Assembly: GCA_014075255.1 (NCBI GenBank)
Contig: CP046178.1
Coordinates: forward strand, 1,692,894 to 1,756,893
Direction of reading: 5' to 3'
DNA from: Gammaproteobacteria bacterium
GTDB taxonomy: Bacteria > Pseudomonadota > Gammaproteobacteria > UBA4575
DNA length: 64,000 nucleotides
Positions 61,793 to 64,000 of this stretch are shown piece by piece. Within the stretch, counting starts at the first letter, position 1. Each line of letters begins with the position of its first letter. The notes under the pieces were generated by a model. The model was not told where the DNA came from. It saw nothing but the letters and a program-made list of their open reading frames with translations, and searched no databases. Position numbers and translations under genes: made by a program.

Positions 61793-63154
61793 TTACTGAA
61801 TTAATAAAAATAAACCACGCGAATCTCGTTGAATGTTTAGCAACATTGCGTCTGCATTTCTTTTAATAGCCGTTTTCATATCACCAATACTTTTTACGCG
61901 TTTTTTATTCACACTCAGAATAATATCGCCTTTACGCAATCCAGCTGAAGCGGCTTTACCGCTGGCGCTTAGCACCTCTATCCCAGAAATCGATCCCCGC
62001 GAAGTTTCTTCTCTCACCTCACCAAACTCTGCTCCCGCTAAACGTTTACTAAGTTTTACACCTGCTACACTATTGGTTACTTGATCCTCTACGGTTGCAG
62101 TTAAGGTGCGTGATTTACCGTTACGTAGTACTTCAATTTTTACATGGCTGCCAATACGTAGCAGACCAATTTCATTTCTCACCTGCCCGGAGCTTTGAAC
62201 CTCTTTGCCATTCACTTCAATAATAACATCGCCAACTTTCATTCCAGCCTTATCAGCAGGTGAATCAGCCTCAACTCGTGCCACCACCCCTTTATTTCGG
62301 TTGATCCCGAACGCTTCTGCTAGTTCAGGCGTTAAATCTTGCGCACTAAACCCTATACGCCCACGTTTCACTTCTCCGTGTTCAATGAGTTGTTGCATGA
62401 TTTGCTTTGCCATGTTCATGGGTATGGCAAATCCAATCCCCACGTTGCCACCGCTAGGCCCATAAATAGCCGTATTAATTCCAATCAACTCGCCGCGTAA
62501 ATTTACTAATGCTCCACCGGAATTTCCCGGGTTAATCGAAGCATCGGTTTGGATGAAATCTTCATACGATTCAATCCCCAGCCCACTTCTACCTAAGGCG
62601 CTCACAATTCCAGAAGTCACGGTTTGGCCCAATCCAAATGGATTGCCAATCGCTACAACAAAATCGCCTTGTCGCAAATCATCAGAATTTCCTAAAGAAA
62701 TTTCTTTGAGATTTGTAGCATCAATTTGTATCACTGCGATATCTGCACCAGGATCTTTACCAATCACTTGTGCATCAAAACGTTGGCCATCTTCCAACGT
62801 CACCACGATATCTTGTGCTTTATCAATGACATGTGAATTAGTAACCACGTAACCATTGCGTGCATCGATAATCACCCCAGAACCTAATCCGGTTGTACGT
62901 CGTTCGCGTTGTTGCTGTGGCACATCAAAAAATCGCCGGAAAAACGGGTCATCAAAAAATGGACCTCGAACCATTACCTTGCCGGTAGTAGAAATGTTTA
63001 CTACTGAAGGAGTCGTACGCTCCAACATGGGCGCTAACGTTGGCAACGGTTGGCCGTCTACGCTATTGGGTAAGCCAGCAAAAACATTAGTAGCACTTAA
63101 CAACAGCGTTAATAAGATAAGACTGCAAATGATAGGTAGCTTCATATTGAACAA
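61793..63154 (-). CDS. degQ: DegQ/MucD-type periplasmic serine protease
   Basis: 453 residues, HtrA family. Signal peptide ends near VFAG (residue 27). The trypsin-like domain has the catalytic triad His (VVTNSHVID), Asp (DPGADIAVIQ) and Ser (NPGNSGGALVNLRG). Two PDZ domains follow (about 255-345 and 360-450; GVVARVEADSPADKAGMKVGDVIIEVNG and GIEVLSASGKAASAGLRKGDIIL). Degrades or refolds damaged envelope proteins. ATG 63154 or 63145. Confidence 0.95.
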   Translation of the reverse strand: MFNMKLPIICSLILLTLLLSATNVFAGLPNSVDGQPLPTLAPMLERTTPSVVNISTTGKVMVRGPFFDDPFFRRFFDVPQQQRERRTTGLGSGVIIDARNGYVVTNSHVIDKAQDIVVTLEDGQRFDAQVIGKDPGADIAVIQIDATNLKEISLGNSDDLRQGDFVVAIGNPFGLGQTVTSGIVSALGRSGLGIESYEDFIQTDASINPGNSGGALVNLRGELIGINTAIYGPSGGNVGIGFAIPMNMAKQIMQQLIEHGEVKRGRIGFSAQDLTPELAEAFGINRNKGVVARVEADSPADKAGMKVGDVIIEVNGKEVQSSGQVRNEIGLLRIGSHVKIEVLRNGKSRTLTATVEDQVTNSVAGVKLSKRLAGAEFGEVREETSRGSISGIEVLSASGKAASAGLRKGDIILSVNKKRVKSIGDMKTAIKRNADAMLLNIQRDSRGLFLLIQ

Positions 63155-63238
63155 TTGTTATTGGTTATTCTTGCAAGTAAGACGTTATTATATGTATAAA
63201 GATCCCTTAGTGTATAAAACTCGCAGCATAGCTACGAG

Positions 63239-64000
63239 TTAGAGATTTTGACGTGGATCAAAATCAAATCGCTTCGCCATATCCTCAAAGTATTCCTTAT
63301 CTACTTCTGAACCATTATCAGGCATAACAATCTGCAACGTTACAATCTGATCGCCTGTAGGGCTGCCTTGACTTGATTGACCTTTAAGACCTCGATTTTT
63401 TAATCGTAGTTTTTTTCCTGACTGTGAGCCTGCGGGAATTTTAGCTTCCACATACCCACCTAAGGTTGGCACTTTAACTTGCGCACCTAATACCGCTTCC
63501 CAAGGAGAAATCGGAAGATCTAGTAAAATATTTTTCCCATCTATTTTAAATAGTCGATGTGGAGTAATGGTTACTTCTAAATACAGGTCGCCATTTGGAC
63601 CACCCCCTGCACCTTGGCCACCTTGCCCGCTGAGACGTATGCGCTTACCTGAAGTAATTCCAGCAGGAATTTTTATATCTAGATTACGACCGTTACCGGT
63701 TTGCTTGTTTCCCAGGCGAATATTTTTTTTAACCCCTTCATAGGCATCTACCAGTGTTATAGAGATATTCGCATTTTGATCAGCACCTTTTGCCTGATAG
63801 CCACCTTGTTGAAAACCACCAGATTGATTAAACCCACCGCCAAACATGGATTCAAAGAAATCACTAAAGTCACCTGCACCACCAAAACCTGCACCCGTTG
63901 CGTGACCAGAAGAACCCGCATTTGAAAATACATCTTCCCAACCTGGCGGAGGATTAAAGTTTTGCCCTTGCTTCCAATTCGCACCTAGTTGGTCATATGC
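63239..64000 (-). CDS. cbpA: CbpA-like J-domain co-chaperone (partial, runs off right edge)
   Basis: 254 codons are visible, in frame to the window edge. They start at the end of a J domain (AYDQLGANWKQGQNFNPPPGWE), then a Gly/Phe-rich linker (AGFGGAGDFSDFFESMFGGGF) and two C-terminal beta-sandwich domains (ISITLVDAYEGVKKNIRLG, LDIKIPAGITSGKRIRLSGQG; GNILLDLPISPWEAVLGAQVKVPTLGG-type). No CxxCxGxG zinc region lies between, so it is CbpA rather than DnaJ. The N-terminal HPD motif lies outside the window. It is followed by the protease gene on the same strand. Confidence 0.9.
   Translation of the reverse strand, partial: AYDQLGANWKQGQNFNPPPGWEDVFSNAGSSGHATGAGFGGAGDFSDFFESMFGGGFNQSGGFQQGGYQAKGADQNANISITLVDAYEGVKKNIRLGNKQTGNGRNLDIKIPAGITSGKRIRLSGQGGQGAGGGPNGDLYLEVTITPHRLFKIDGKNILLDLPISPWEAVLGAQVKVPTLGGYVEAKIPAGSQSGKKLRLKNRGLKGQSSQGSPTGDQIVTLQIVMPDNGSEVDKEYFEDMAKRFDFDPRQNL

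Noticed and set aside
1-64000. CRISPR arrays, intact insertion sequences or prophage genes
   Set aside because: No regularly spaced direct repeats, transposase motifs, integrase or phage structural genes were seen.

Overview
The window looks like chromosomal DNA of a free-living, aerobic, type IV-piliated gammaproteobacterium of moderately low G+C (about 40% by eye). The evidence is gene order: pilG-H-I-J-chpA diverging from gshB-tonB-yqgE-ruvX-pyrR/pyrB-pyrC', then pilU/pilT diverging from yggS-proC-yggT-metX-metW, and later asmA/mutY/yggX. These arrangements are familiar from Pseudomonas and relatives rather than from enterics. No genus can be named from the sequence alone.

Layout. 1-6.4 kb (minus strand): Pil-Chp chemosensory operon for twitching motility. 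Its large kinase gene is split by a frameshift at a run of nine A residues. 6.6-13.4 kb (plus): glutathione synthetase, a TonB-type protein, AlgH/YqgE, RuvX and a pyrimidine block (PyrR, aspartate transcarbamoylase, a metal-site-deficient dihydroorotase-like PyrC' and a PyrK-like electron-transfer protein). 13.4-14.8 kb: a membrane-protein gene between inverted copies of a hairpin-rich repeat. 14.8-18.5 kb (minus): three consecutive PilT/PilU-family ATPases. 18.8-23.3 kb (plus): PLP homeostasis, proline and methionine genes and an HU-like protein. 23.4-31.6 kb: mixed housekeeping and small conserved genes (TerB-like, HspQ, YkgJ, YrfG, CysQ, alcohol dehydrogenase, EEP nuclease family, glyoxalase). 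31.7-33.8 kb: a Tat-exported GMC dehydrogenase pair.

34.4-44.2 kb holds a cytochrome c oxidase locus: CoxB fused to two cytochrome c domains, CoxA, two tandem subunit-III proteins, subunit IV, two uncharacterised periplasmic proteins and a di-heme peroxidase. It is bracketed by two closely similar heme O synthase (cyoE/ctaB) genes. 44.8-50.9 kb: persulfide dioxygenase, an encapsulated-ferritin-type protein without an encapsulin, PpnN, a formaldehyde-activating-enzyme homologue lacking the expected catalytic histidine, TypA and a HIT protein.

51-56.5 kb is the most accessory-looking part. It holds an OmpA-like barrel, a winged-helix operon, three small exported-protein genes (one without a usable start codon), a MerR regulator and a GAF-GGDEF protein. 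Repeated operator-like sequences link the divergent promoters to the MerR promoter. The stretch ends at the 3' side of a tRNA-Phe gene, and a degenerate direct repeat of part of that tRNA lies about 5.5 kb away at its other end. 56.8-64 kb returns to core genes: yggX, mutY, asmA, moaC/moaD, a DegQ/MucD-type protease and the distal part of cbpA running off the right edge.

Several themes connect: type IV pilus control and retraction, glutathione-linked detoxification (GshB, glyoxalase, persulfide dioxygenase), heme/copper respiration, and iron or redox handling (EncFtn-like, YggX, MutY).
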